From assembly GCF_013336795.1 (NCBI RefSeq), contig NZ_JAAFZT010000007.1, positions 1-63,631 on the forward strand: 63,631 nt of DNA, read 5' to 3'. A model generated the notes under the pieces. That model was not told the DNA's origin, ran no database searches, and was given only the letters and a program-made list of their open reading frames with translations. Source of the stretch: Alteripontixanthobacter muriae (lineage in GTDB: Bacteria > Pseudomonadota > Alphaproteobacteria > Sphingomonadales > Sphingomonadaceae). Below, piece after piece: positions 56,451-63,631 of the stretch. Made by a program: the position numbers and the translations under genes. Each line of letters begins with the position of its first letter. Positions within the stretch are counted from its first letter, which is position 1.

Positions 56451-58538
56451 ATGCGGCCCGACATATTGAACCCTCTGTTCACCCCGACCGATACGCTGGA
56501 GGGGGTGGGGCCGAAGCTGGCAAAGCCGCTGAACAAGCTGGGCCTGAACAGATTGCGCGATGTCGCCTACCACTTGCCCGAACGCTTCGTCACCAGGCGC
56601 GCTGTAGCCAATCTGGATGACGCGGGCGCCGGCGAGCAGGTCGTGATCGCGCTCGTGCCGACCGAACATCAGGCGAGCAGGGGGCGGGGTCCGTACCGGG
56701 TGCTGGCGCAGGATGACGCGGGTAACATCTGCGCGCTCACCTATTTCGGCAGGGCGTCCTACAGCGCCAGGAAGCTGCTTCCGGTAGGCGAAAAGCGCTG
56801 GGTCGCAGGGCGTATCGACCAATATGGCCAGATGCTGCAGATCGTGCATCCCGATCACGTCGTGGCAGAAGGCGGCGATACGTTGCGCCGCCTGTGCGAG
56901 CCTGTCTACCGACTGGCAGAGGGACTGACGCAGCCCAAGCTGGCCAGCCTCGTGGCACAGACGCTGGAAAAGCTGCCCTCCCTGCCGGAATGGATCGCTC
57001 CCTCGCTTCTCGACAGGATGCAATGGCCCGCTTGGAGTGACGCGCTGGAGCTTGCCCACAGGGGCGAGCATGCCGCCGCGCGGGATCGGCTGGCCTATGA
57101 TGAATTGCTGGCGAACTCGCTGGCCCTGCTTCTGGTGCGTGCTGACAATCGACGTAAAAAGGGGCGCAGTCTGGCAGGCGATGGTCGATTACGTGACCGT
57201 GTGGAATTGCCGTTTCCGCTTACCGGCGCGCAAACACGGTCGATTGGCGAAATCGAAGCGGACCTCGCGCAGGAAGCGCCGATGCTGCGCCTGTTGCAGG
57301 GCGATGTCGGCGCGGGAAAGACCGTCGTCGCTCTCGCCGCCATGCTGATCGCGGCCGAGGCTGGTGCACAGGCTGCGTTGCTCGCTCCGACCGAAATCCT
57401 TGCGCGGCAGCATTTCGAAACGCTTCGACGGATGACCGCGCCGACAGGCGTGCAGATCGCGCTCCTGACCGGCAGGGACAAGGGGCGGTCCCGCGAAGGA
57501 ACCCTGCTCGGGCTGATGGACGGCAGCATCGATATCGTGATCGGCACGCATGCGATATTCCAGGACAACGTGAACTACCGCGATCTCGGCCTCGTGGTGA
57601 TCGACGAGCAGCATCGCTTCGGGGTTTCGCAGCGGCTTGCGCTTTCCGGCAAGGGGCGGCGCACGCCGCATACTCTGGCGATGACCGCAACGCCGATTCC
57701 GCGAACGCTGACGCTCGCCCAATATGGCGAGATGGATGTCAGCCGCCTGGACGAATTGCCGCCCGGCAGGCAGGCCATCGACACGCGGGTCGTCGCGCTC
57801 GACCGGATGGACAGCGTCGTCGCGGGCGTGGGCCGGCATATCGCCGGTGGGCAGCAGGCTTACTGGGTATGCCCCATGGTGCATGATGACGAGACGAGCG
57901 AGATGGCCGCTGCCGAGGCGCGCTATGCCGCGCTGCGCGAGATCTTCGGCGCCGATGTAGTCATGGTTCACGGGCAGATGAAAAGCGAAGACAAGGACGC
58001 AGCGATGGAATGCTTCGCTGCTGGCGAGGCGAAATTGCTGGTGGCGACGACGGTGATCGAGGTCGGGGTCGATGTGCCATCGGCCACGCTGATGGTGATC
58101 GAGCAGGCCGAACGTTTCGGCCTCGCTCAGTTGCACCAGCTGCGGGGCCGCGTCGGGCGCGGTGCGGAAAAATCCACCTGTCTCCTGCTGCGCGGAGACA
58201 TGCTGTCCGAAACCGCCCGTGACCGCCTTACGCTGATGCGCGAAACGCAGGACGGATTCCTGCTGGCGGAAGAGGATTTGCGCCTGCGCGGGGGTGGCGA
58301 GCTGCTCGGAACAAGGCAGTCGGGCGATACGCCCTTCAACGTGGCAACGCTCGAGCAGATCCAGCGCCTGCTGCCCGTCGCTCACGACGATGCCCGTATG
58401 CTGCTCGACCGTGCCGAGGCGGAGGGTGCCGACGGCAAGCCGGGCGCCGCGCTGGCGGGCGAGCGAGGCGATGCGGCCCGCACTCTGCTCTATTTGTTCG
58501 AACGGGATTTCGGCGTCCGCACCCTGCGCGGCGGCTGA
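56451..58538 (+). CDS. recG: ATP-dependent DNA helicase RecG
   Basis: Reverses stalled forks and branch-migrates junctions. The 695-residue product has an N-terminal wedge/OB domain (TLEGVGPKLAKPLNKLGLN), Walker A LLQGDVGAGKTVVALAAML, LVVIDEQHRFGVSQRL, TATPIPRTLTL, and motif VI region LRGRVGRGAEKSTCLLL. The ATG at 56451 was chosen by family length; a TTG at 56421 is in frame. It converges with the phosphatase gene, 18 bp away. Confidence 0.96.
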   Translation: MRPDILNPLFTPTDTLEGVGPKLAKPLNKLGLNRLRDVAYHLPERFVTRRAVANLDDAGAGEQVVIALVPTEHQASRGRGPYRVLAQDDAGNICALTYFGRASYSARKLLPVGEKRWVAGRIDQYGQMLQIVHPDHVVAEGGDTLRRLCEPVYRLAEGLTQPKLASLVAQTLEKLPSLPEWIAPSLLDRMQWPAWSDALELAHRGEHAAARDRLAYDELLANSLALLLVRADNRRKKGRSLAGDGRLRDRVELPFPLTGAQTRSIGEIEADLAQEAPMLRLLQGDVGAGKTVVALAAMLIAAEAGAQAALLAPTEILARQHFETLRRMTAPTGVQIALLTGRDKGRSREGTLLGLMDGSIDIVIGTHAIFQDNVNYRDLGLVVIDEQHRFGVSQRLALSGKGRRTPHTLAMTATPIPRTLTLAQYGEMDVSRLDELPPGRQAIDTRVVALDRMDSVVAGVGRHIAGGQQAYWVCPMVHDDETSEMAAAEARYAALREIFGADVVMVHGQMKSEDKDAAMECFAAGEAKLLVATTVIEVGVDVPSATLMVIEQAERFGLAQLHQLRGRVGRGAEKSTCLLLRGDMLSETARDRLTLMRETQDGFLLAEEDLRLRGGGELLGTRQSGDTPFNVATLEQIQRLLPVAHDDARMLLDRAEAEGADGKPGAALAGERGDAARTLLYLFERDFGVRTLRGG

Positions 58539-58556
58539 CGGTTTTGCTCGCTTAGG

Positions 58557-59024
58557 TCAGCGTTTGAAGCGCTCCACCAGCGCATCCGCCGCGAGGGCAA
58601 CATCGTCCCATGTGCGGCTGAAGTCATTTTCGTCGCCGTAATAGGGGTCAGCCACGGCGTGACCGTTCTTGCCTGGCACAGAGTCCATGAGCAACTGGAT
58701 GCGGCATTTCCTGTCCGCAGGGGCAAGGCTTTCGATATCGGCCAAATTGTTGTGATCAAGTGCGAAAATATGCGTGAAGCGGGTAAAATCCTGCGTCTTC
58801 AACTGGCGGCCTTGGTAACGCGATATGTCGATGCCCTGCCGCTTCGCTTCTGCAATGGCGCGCGAATCGGGCGAGGCGCCGACGTGATTGTCGGACGTTC
58901 CGGCACTGTCGACCTCCATCGCTACTCCCTCCCGCTCGGCAGCAGCGCGCAGCGCTGCTTCGGCAAGAGGCGAGCGACAGATGTTGCCGAGGCAAACAAA
59001 TAGGATGCGTGGTTGATCATTCAT
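58557..59024 (-). CDS. Low-molecular-weight protein-tyrosine phosphatase
   Basis: A 155-residue cysteine phosphatase. The P-loop is LFVCLGNICRSP with nucleophile Cys11 and Arg17, and the general-acid Asp is in VADPYYGDENDF. Targets may be tyrosine kinases of exopolysaccharide export or arsenate chemistry, but no partner gene is beside it. The ATG at 59024 was selected by the family N-terminus; 16 codons upstream are open. It is divergent from the DUF885 gene. Confidence 0.93.
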   Translation of the reverse strand: MNDQPRILFVCLGNICRSPLAEAALRAAAEREGVAMEVDSAGTSDNHVGASPDSRAIAEAKRQGIDISRYQGRQLKTQDFTRFTHIFALDHNNLADIESLAPADRKCRIQLLMDSVPGKNGHAVADPYYGDENDFSRTWDDVALAADALVERFKR

Positions 59025-59113
59025 GCAGGCCACATAGGGCGAACGAACGCGAAACCCAAACTGGACCCACATGGCTCTCGTCCATAGAAAGGGGGCGAAA
59101 AGGGGAGTCTGAC

Positions 59114-60907
59114 ATGCAAATCAATCCTGGACCGCGTGCGAAGAGTAGTGCCGCAACCAGAAGCATCGCTGCGGCACTTTTGCTCAGCTGTGGCGCATCT
59201 GCGCTGGCTGCGCCGGCGGACGATTACCGCGAATTGCGCGAAGCCATCTGGCAGGACACGCTGGATCGCAATCCGCTGCTTGCAACCAGCGTGGGCGACC
59301 GGCGTGGTGACGGGCAGCTCGGCGACAATTCACTGGAAGCAGACGCGGCAAGGGTGGTGCAGGCTGAAGGGTTCCTCGCTCGTCTTGAAGCGATCGACCC
59401 AGCCGCGCTCCCCGAAGATCTGGTCATCGACCGCGCGGTGGTGAAGCGGGCATTGGAAGATGAGATCGGCGGTGCTGTTTACGATCAGTCCCGCTACATG
59501 AACTTCACCAATCGCGGTGGATGGTATTCGTGGTTCGCCTCGCTCGCCTATCGTTCGCCCTTCTTCACCGCCGCCGATTATGAAAGCTATGTCTCTCGGC
59601 TCGAAGCGTTTCCGGCCACCAACGACGCTGCACTGGTGAAGGTGCGCGGCGCGGTGGAACGGGGGCTGACGCAGCCCTGCATCGCGATGGAAGGCTTCGC
59701 CGACACAGTGCAGGCAGGTATCTTCACTGAAGCCCAGGAATCGCCTTATTGGCAGCCTTTCGGGGATCGCCCTGCAACGATCGACGAAGCCAGCTGGACC
59801 CGTTTGCAGCAGCGGGCCGAAACGGCGCTTGAGGATGGCGTCTTCCCGTCGCTGCAGCAGTTCGCCGACTATTACCGTTCCGACTATGCCCCTGCCTGCA
59901 GAGAAGAGGCGGGTATTTCCTCCACCTCTGGCGGGAGGGAATACTACCAATGGCTGGTGGCGAACCACACCACCACCGACCTTACTCCTGACCAGATCCA
60001 CAACATCGGGCTTGCCGAGGTCGCGCGCATACGTGCCGAGATGGAGTATGTAGCACGTGAGGCAGGGTACCCGAGCCGCGAAGCCTACATCGAACATTTG
60101 CGGACCGATCCGCGCTATTACGCCGAAACGCCCGAGGAACTGATGCTCGAGGCCAGTGCGCTGGCCAAACAGATCGACGGGTGGATGCCGCGCCTGTTCG
60201 GCACTCTGCCCCGGCAGCCTTACACGGTATCTCCAATCCCGGCCGCACAGGCGCCGGGGAATACCACGGCGTACTACGAGTCCGGTTCGCTCGAAACAGG
60301 TCAGCCTGGCATCTATCGGGTGAATACGACCGAACTCGACCAGCGCCCCTTGTGGGAATTACCAGCCCTGGGCGTGCACGAAGCAGTGCCGGGCCATCAT
60401 CACCAGATCGCGCTGCAACAGGAACTCGATCTGCATCCCCTGCGGCGAAACGGCACTTTCTTCACGGCCTTCGTCGAGGGCTGGGGTCTCTATTCCGAAA
60501 GCCTCGGCGAAGAGATGGGCCTCTACGACACGTCCGCGCGCAAAATGGGGCAGTTGAGCTATGACATGTGGCGTGCCACGCGGCTGGTGGTCGACACGGG
60601 TATCCACTCAAAGGGGTGGAGCAAGGAACGCGCCGTCGCCTTCATGGCCGACAACACGGCCCTTTCAGCGGCGAATATCGATGCCGAGGTCAACCGCTAC
60701 ATCACCTGGCCGGGACAGGCGCTGGGCTACAAGATCGGGCAGTTGAAGATTTCCGAGCTGCGCAAACGGGCGGAAACGGCGCTGGGCGCATCGTTCGATT
60801 TGCGGGCGTTTCATGACGCGGTGCTGGAAAACGGGGCCATTCCGCTGAACGTGCTGGAAGCCCATATCGACCGCTGGATAGCGGCGCAGCAGGCGAAAGC
60901 CGGCTGA
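59114..60907 (+). CDS. Exported DUF885 family protein
   Basis: A 597-residue protein with an export signal (SIAAALLLSCGASALAAP; a cysteine in LLSC could alternatively make it a lipoprotein). It belongs to DUF885, putative zinc peptidases. The motif ELPALGVHEAVPGHHHQIALQ (HExxPGHH) is seen as VHEAVPGHHHQ, and a downstream Glu lies in FFTAFVEGWGLYSE. Function is unproven; a periplasmic peptidase is the best inference. The start at 59114 is supported by the signal peptide. The coding frame upstream is a shadow. Confidence 0.88.
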   Translation: MQINPGPRAKSSAATRSIAAALLLSCGASALAAPADDYRELREAIWQDTLDRNPLLATSVGDRRGDGQLGDNSLEADAARVVQAEGFLARLEAIDPAALPEDLVIDRAVVKRALEDEIGGAVYDQSRYMNFTNRGGWYSWFASLAYRSPFFTAADYESYVSRLEAFPATNDAALVKVRGAVERGLTQPCIAMEGFADTVQAGIFTEAQESPYWQPFGDRPATIDEASWTRLQQRAETALEDGVFPSLQQFADYYRSDYAPACREEAGISSTSGGREYYQWLVANHTTTDLTPDQIHNIGLAEVARIRAEMEYVAREAGYPSREAYIEHLRTDPRYYAETPEELMLEASALAKQIDGWMPRLFGTLPRQPYTVSPIPAAQAPGNTTAYYESGSLETGQPGIYRVNTTELDQRPLWELPALGVHEAVPGHHHQIALQQELDLHPLRRNGTFFTAFVEGWGLYSESLGEEMGLYDTSARKMGQLSYDMWRATRLVVDTGIHSKGWSKERAVAFMADNTALSAANIDAEVNRYITWPGQALGYKIGQLKISELRKRAETALGASFDLRAFHDAVLENGAIPLNVLEAHIDRWIAAQQAKAG

Positions 60908-60923
60908 GCACCGTGCAGGCGAA

Positions 60924-60957
60924 CGGAGCCGGGCGGTTGGCCAGCCACCCGGCTCCG
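60924..60957. terminator. GC-rich hairpin between two convergent genes
   Basis: CGGAGCCGGG (60924-60933) and CCCGGCTCCG (60948-60957) form a perfect ten-pair stem between the DUF885 gene and the entericidin gene. No T-run follows on either strand, so its strength as a terminator is uncertain. Confidence 0.6.
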
Positions 60958-60965
60958 GTTCGCGT

Positions 60966-61106
60966 TCAGATAGCCCGGTCGCCGGCTTCGCCAACGGATT
61001 CGATGTCCTGGCCCAGGCCGCGCACGGCGTTGCAGGCGGACAGCGACACCGCAGCGGCGCAAAGTGCGGCGATTGCGATGGTCTTGAGGGTCTTGTTGCT
61101 CGTCAT
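60966..61106 (-). CDS. Entericidin-family small lipoprotein
   Basis: A 46-residue product. The signal TLKTIAIAALCAAAVSL leads to the lipobox LSAC at residues 22-25, then the family tail NAVRGLGQDIESVGEAGDR. Entericidin A/B-type lipoproteins are small envelope proteins, often stationary-phase or stress controlled, of debated bacteriolytic role. A good ribosome site (CAGGAGAAAG) precedes the ATG at 61106. It is monocistronic, in the gap between the DUF885 and ABC1 genes. Confidence 0.9.
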   Translation of the reverse strand: MTSNKTLKTIAIAALCAAAVSLSACNAVRGLGQDIESVGEAGDRAI

Positions 61107-61196
61107 GGTCTTTCTCCTGCCTTTTGTGATTACGCGTAGGATAATCCTGCTTCAGGAGCATCAAGGCAAACAAATTGATTCACCGGAATGCACGCA

Positions 61197-62531
61197 TCAC
61201 TCGCTGGTCCGCTGCAATATCTCGCTTACAATGTCCCTGACATTTACGACTGCCTGCAATCGCGCAGCCAGCAGCGCGGTTCCGCTGATCTTGCGCTGAA
61301 CGAACAGCGTGTCCGTCGGCGGCAGATGCCAGCTTGCGCGATCACGCGCGATGGCCGTCCCTTCTTCCCTTATTACAGGCACGAAAGCGCGGTCTCCAAA
61401 ATTGAAAGGCCCTTTTGCATTCATCTCGGCAAGGATGATGTCGATCATCCTGTCGATTCGTTGGCCGTGGGCCGCAACTGCTGCTTCGGCCACGAAGCCT
61501 GAAGAGACCGCCGCGCGCCGCACGGCATCGCGGTCGCCAGCGAGACCAGCTTGCAGCAGGCCGCGGTAGGAGGCCCGCACCTGCGAAGTAATTTCTCGTG
61601 CAGCCCCGAAGTCGAGCAGGACAATCGTGTCATTCTCATGGTTGTAGCGATAATTGGCGAAATTCGGATCGGTCTGCATCACGCCGAATTCGAACAATTC
61701 GCGGCCGACCAGATCGATCAGCCGGGCCATGACGTCATTGCGCATGGCCTGCGAAGCGTCCTGCAGCGATTCGATCGGCACGCCGTCCTCGTACGACATG
61801 GCGAGAATGCGCCCGGTCGAAAGGTCCTCGTCCATTGTCGGAACCGTAAAACCCTGCTCACCCGACAGACGATCTGCGTAGGCCTGCATCTGCGCGCCTT
61901 CACGGCGGTAATCCGCTTCCTCGTGCAACTGTTCTTTTGCTGCTGCCAGCAACGGCGCGATGTCGAGCCCCTTCGGCAACAAGCCGGAAATCTTCAACAA
62001 TCCAGCGACGTTATCGACATCTGCATCGATACTCGCCGCAATCCCAGGATATTGCACCTTGACGGCAAGAGTGCGGTCGTCGCGGGTTACGGCACGATGT
62101 ACCTGGCCGATGCTGGCCGCGGCAATCGGGCGCGGTTCGAACCTGCGGAACTGGCGGCGCCAATCCTTGCCCCACTCCTTGGCAAGCACACTGTCAAGCT
62201 GCCGTGCCGGCATGAAATCCGCCCTGTCGCGAAGCGAAGCGAGGATTGTCGCGAGCTCCGGCGGCAGGAAATCGCCCGCGTCCATTGAGATCATCTGGCC
62301 CAGTTTCATGGCGGCGCCGCGCATGTGGCCCAGCCTGTCCGCCAGCCGCCGGGCGTTTCCCGGGGTGAGCATGATCTGTTCAAGCGTCGGGCGTTCACCA
62401 GATGCCAGGCGACGTGCCCCCTCGGCCATCATGCCTCCGGCCACGCCGCCAGCCAGTCTGCCGAAGCCGCCGATTCTGCCGAGCCGGGAAGAAGGTACCG
62501 CGCGGTGCCGGCCTTTGCCTTCATCAGCCAT
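61197..62531 (-). CDS. ABC1/UbiB-family atypical kinase
   Basis: A 444-residue atypical protein-kinase-like ATPase of the ABC1/AarF/UbiB family, members of which support ubiquinone and other lipid-quinone metabolism. The KxGQ motif is AAMKLGQMISMD near residue 75, and the Ala-rich loop is PIAAASIGQVHRA. VKVQYPG carries the ATP-site Lys, and MQTDPNFANY plus LLDFGAAREI form the catalytic/metal region. It lacks C-terminal transmembrane helices, so it is not classical UbiB. No ubi genes are adjacent. Confidence 0.9.
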   Translation of the reverse strand: MADEGKGRHRAVPSSRLGRIGGFGRLAGGVAGGMMAEGARRLASGERPTLEQIMLTPGNARRLADRLGHMRGAAMKLGQMISMDAGDFLPPELATILASLRDRADFMPARQLDSVLAKEWGKDWRRQFRRFEPRPIAAASIGQVHRAVTRDDRTLAVKVQYPGIAASIDADVDNVAGLLKISGLLPKGLDIAPLLAAAKEQLHEEADYRREGAQMQAYADRLSGEQGFTVPTMDEDLSTGRILAMSYEDGVPIESLQDASQAMRNDVMARLIDLVGRELFEFGVMQTDPNFANYRYNHENDTIVLLDFGAAREITSQVRASYRGLLQAGLAGDRDAVRRAAVSSGFVAEAAVAAHGQRIDRMIDIILAEMNAKGPFNFGDRAFVPVIREEGTAIARDRASWHLPPTDTLFVQRKISGTALLAARLQAVVNVRDIVSEILQRTSE

Positions 62532-62562
62532 GCGCTCGCCTGCCGAGCATCAGACCATCATC

Positions 62563-62724
62563 TCAACTACGCACGAAATTGACGTAGATGCCGTGGATCA
62601 GTCCGGGAACAAAGAAGATGATGGTAAGAACAAGGTTGATCCAGAAGTCTCTGTCCAGCTTATGCTTCAAGGCAACGCCCAGAGGTGGCAGTAGGATGGT
62701 AGCAATAAGTATGATGATGGGCAT
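62563..62724 (-). CDS. YqaE/Pmp3-family small membrane protein
   Basis: A 53-residue protein with two hydrophobic helices: the first is IIILIATILLPPLGVAL, a short polar turn KHKLDRDFWIN follows, and the second is LVLTIIFFVPGLIHGIYV. This is the Pmp3/YqaE proteolipid layout; homologues are salt- and stress-induced membrane proteins. The ATG at 62724 gives the family start. A possible EcfG-type promoter lies 28 bp upstream. It is the last core gene before the mobile junction to the right. Confidence 0.9.
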   Translation of the reverse strand: MPIIILIATILLPPLGVALKHKLDRDFWINLVLTIIFFVPGLIHGIYVNFVRS

Positions 62725-62751
62725 GTGTGATATAATCCTCTTACAAGGATC

Positions 62752-62776
62752 AATGATCTCCCGGCGCGCATGTTCC
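62752..62776 (-). promoter_or_regulatory. Candidate EcfG-type promoter of the YqaE/Pmp3 gene
   Basis: On the minus strand GGAAC (62776-62772), a 16-base spacer and CATT (62755-62752), one mismatch from the GGAAC-N16/17-CGTT consensus. The ATG is 28 bp further. It was found by eye only. Confidence 0.4.
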
Positions 62777-63156
62777 TGACGTGAGCCCCACGCGCATTTC
62801 GCCGCACTACGGCATGCAAAATTTCACCCGGTCCGAGCTCTGGAACCTTGGCGCAAAAACATAGCAGCCAAAGATCTCTCAAGCCGCATCGACAGACGCA
62901 TAAGGTAAATTGGTCGGGGAGAGAGGATTAGATTTGGGTCTAATCTCAAGTTCCTGATTTCCTTAAGATACTGAAAAGACTCCACATTCTGCGCGAGCAG
63001 GTGTATAGCGAACTGTATAGAAAAGGCCTCTTTTGCGTTCGCCTGAACTGTGGAGACGGTAGTTAATCCAGTTTCAACAAAGCAGCGACAAGCGCGACTA
63101 AGAAGACCGGCAAAGGAATAAAATAGGAACGCTTTCGCTGGGCTACAGAATCGCAG
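62777..63156. other. Gene-free junction with a tRNA-3'-end-like sequence
   Basis: No convincing gene. The 19 bases at 62911-62929 (TGGTCGGGGAGAGAGGATT) look like the reverse complement of a tRNA 3' end with CCA, acceptor CTCCCCG and part of a T arm, then diverge where TTCGAA would be expected. It lies 228 bp before a phage-type integrase and could be an attachment-site core. A nearby inverted repeat GATTAGA...TCTAATC (62926-62945) follows it. The base composition is less GC-rich than the core genes to the left. Confidence 0.45.
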
Positions 63157-63561
63157 ATGACACCTAAGCGACAACGGGCGAAGCCCACCACACCTGAAAA
63201 ATACCTTTGGCAGCGCGGAAACGTGCTCTGGTTCCGATACTCTGTTCCGGCGCGTTACAGGAGCGTCGAGAGTAGGCGGCTCGTCCAGCAATCCCTCGGC
63301 ACGCCTGATGGGCGCGCAGCGTCAGTGCTAGCTGGCAAAGTTAGAGCAGACCTACATTCGACATGGGAGGCGAAGCTATCGGGCGCTTTGTCTTCCGCAT
63401 TTACAACTCCTAGCGTTCTAGAACTTCAACTTGCAGCGACAGAAACGGCGTACTTGCGCATACAGCCGAAGCTGGATGCTTTTTGGGCTTCTAAAGCTTT
63501 GGACACGGCAGAAGCTTATCAAGCCAATCTAGGGTCCGGACTCATTAGAGCCACCAGGTGA
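63157..63561 (+). pseudogene. Phage-type tyrosine integrase, N-terminal part, truncated by an IS
   Basis: About 125 native residues matching the N-terminal region of phage/site-specific integrases with the DUF6538-like opening (YLWQRGNVLWFRYSVPARYR), followed by a helical segment. The catalytic domain (R-H-R-Y) is missing. At about 63533 the frame runs into an IS5-type element, and the last dozen residues (GSGLIRATR) are read from IS DNA before a stop. The integrase is therefore dead unless the rest lies beyond the IS in another segment. Base composition is lower in GC than the core genes. Confidence 0.75.
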
Positions 63562-63631
63562 CGATGGCTGCGATAGCGATTGTGGCCATAAAGGTCTTGA
63601 TGTTGCGGTCGAAGCGGGTGGCGACCCGCCG
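63533..63631 (-). mobile_element. IS5-type insertion sequence, one end (runs off the window)
   Basis: The end begins next to the tetranucleotide CTAG (63529-63532), a usual target for IS5-family elements, with the terminal bases GGTCCGGACTC. The transposase tail is encoded on the minus strand right up to the edge. The other end and any target duplication are outside the window. Confidence 0.7.
63545..63631 (-). CDS. IS5-family transposase, C-terminal end (partial)
   Basis: The last 28 residues of a transposase: RRVATRFDRNIKTFMATI followed by AIAAIVTWWL and a TAA stop. This pattern (RRxATRFDK/R then a hydrophobic helix) closes many IS5/IS4-type DDE transposases in alphaproteobacteria. The start is beyond the window. 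It faces and interrupts the integrase gene. Confidence 0.78.
   Translation of the reverse strand, partial: RRVATRFDRNIKTFMATIAIAAIVTWWL

Noticed and set aside
62824-63291. 155-codon minus-strand frame across the mobile junction
   Set aside because: It overlaps the integrase start in the opposite direction, has mixed composition and no recognisable motif. It is probably a chance frame.
1-63631. CRISPR array, toxin-antitoxin or other defence system
   Set aside because: I looked for regularly spaced repeats, small overlapping toxin-antitoxin pairs, and restriction or reverse-transcriptase motifs, and saw none. The window edges hold only IS and integrase fragments.

Overview
The window is high-GC chromosomal DNA with the gene content and order of an alphaproteobacterium, most likely order Sphingomonadales (an Erythrobacteraceae-like genus). 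The clues are a lepB-rnc-era cluster, an scpA-bioB-pccA propionate locus, aroK-aroB next to xerD-accA, a DivL-type kinase in which tyrosine replaces the phospho-acceptor histidine, and the divL-tsaE-amgK-murU-addB-addA-trxA gene string. The assignment is made by eye from protein motifs and synteny. No database search was possible.

Layout. Bases 1-350 are the end of an IS630-type element lying directly behind era. 0.36-2.8 kb (minus strand): era, rnc, lepB. 2.9-7.0 kb: pgi, gor and an SDR reductase. 7.1-15.2 kb: a complete propionyl-CoA to succinyl-CoA module (pccB, epimerase, enoyl-CoA hydratase, scpA, bioB, pccA). 15.3-17.0 kb (minus): aroB-aroK. 17.0-22.6 kb: a membrane/secreted hypothetical pair, xerD, accA and an M48 lipoprotein protease. 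22.7-26.8 kb: a more accessory stretch with two orphan Flp pilins, mutT, tRNA-Arg, a PAP2-type membrane enzyme and an O-antigen-ligase-like protein. 26.8-31.1 kb: a stress-flavoured cluster (zinc metallopeptidase, hemerythrin, phospholipase D, folE, PA2169-type protein, peroxiredoxin). 31.3-44.2 kb: ahcY, then a run of translationally coupled genes from divL to addA, followed by trxA. 44.2-46.3 kb (minus): an inositol-phosphatase-family protein and argJ. 46.4-46.8 kb: a frameshifted TonB-domain protein. 47.2-49.9 kb: secA. 50.06 kb: tRNA-Asn. 50.2-58.5 kb: nadK, an EAL protein, mfd, sdhE and recG. 58.6-62.7 kb: a low-molecular-weight phosphatase, a DUF885 protein, an entericidin, an ABC1 kinase and a YqaE/Pmp3 protein. 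62.7-63.6 kb: a junction with a mobile region, containing a tRNA-3'-end-like sequence, an integrase truncated by an IS5-type element, and the end of that element.

How the genes work together. PccA/PccB carboxylate propionyl-CoA, the epimerase and ScpA convert the product to succinyl-CoA, and the embedded bioB supplies the biotin PccA needs. AmgK and MurU form the peptidoglycan-recycling shortcut to UDP-MurNAc. AddA and AddB are the two subunits of the double-strand-break repair helicase-nuclease. Candidate general-stress (EcfG-type) promoters precede the hemerythrin, PA2169-type and YqaE genes.

I saw no CRISPR array, recognisable defence island or biosynthetic gene cluster. Most of the window is ordinary core genome. 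The points most worth a second look are the Tyr-for-His DivL kinase, the TonB-domain gene interrupted exactly at a stop codon, the layered mobile junction at the right end, and the uncharacterised membrane/secreted pair upstream of xerD.
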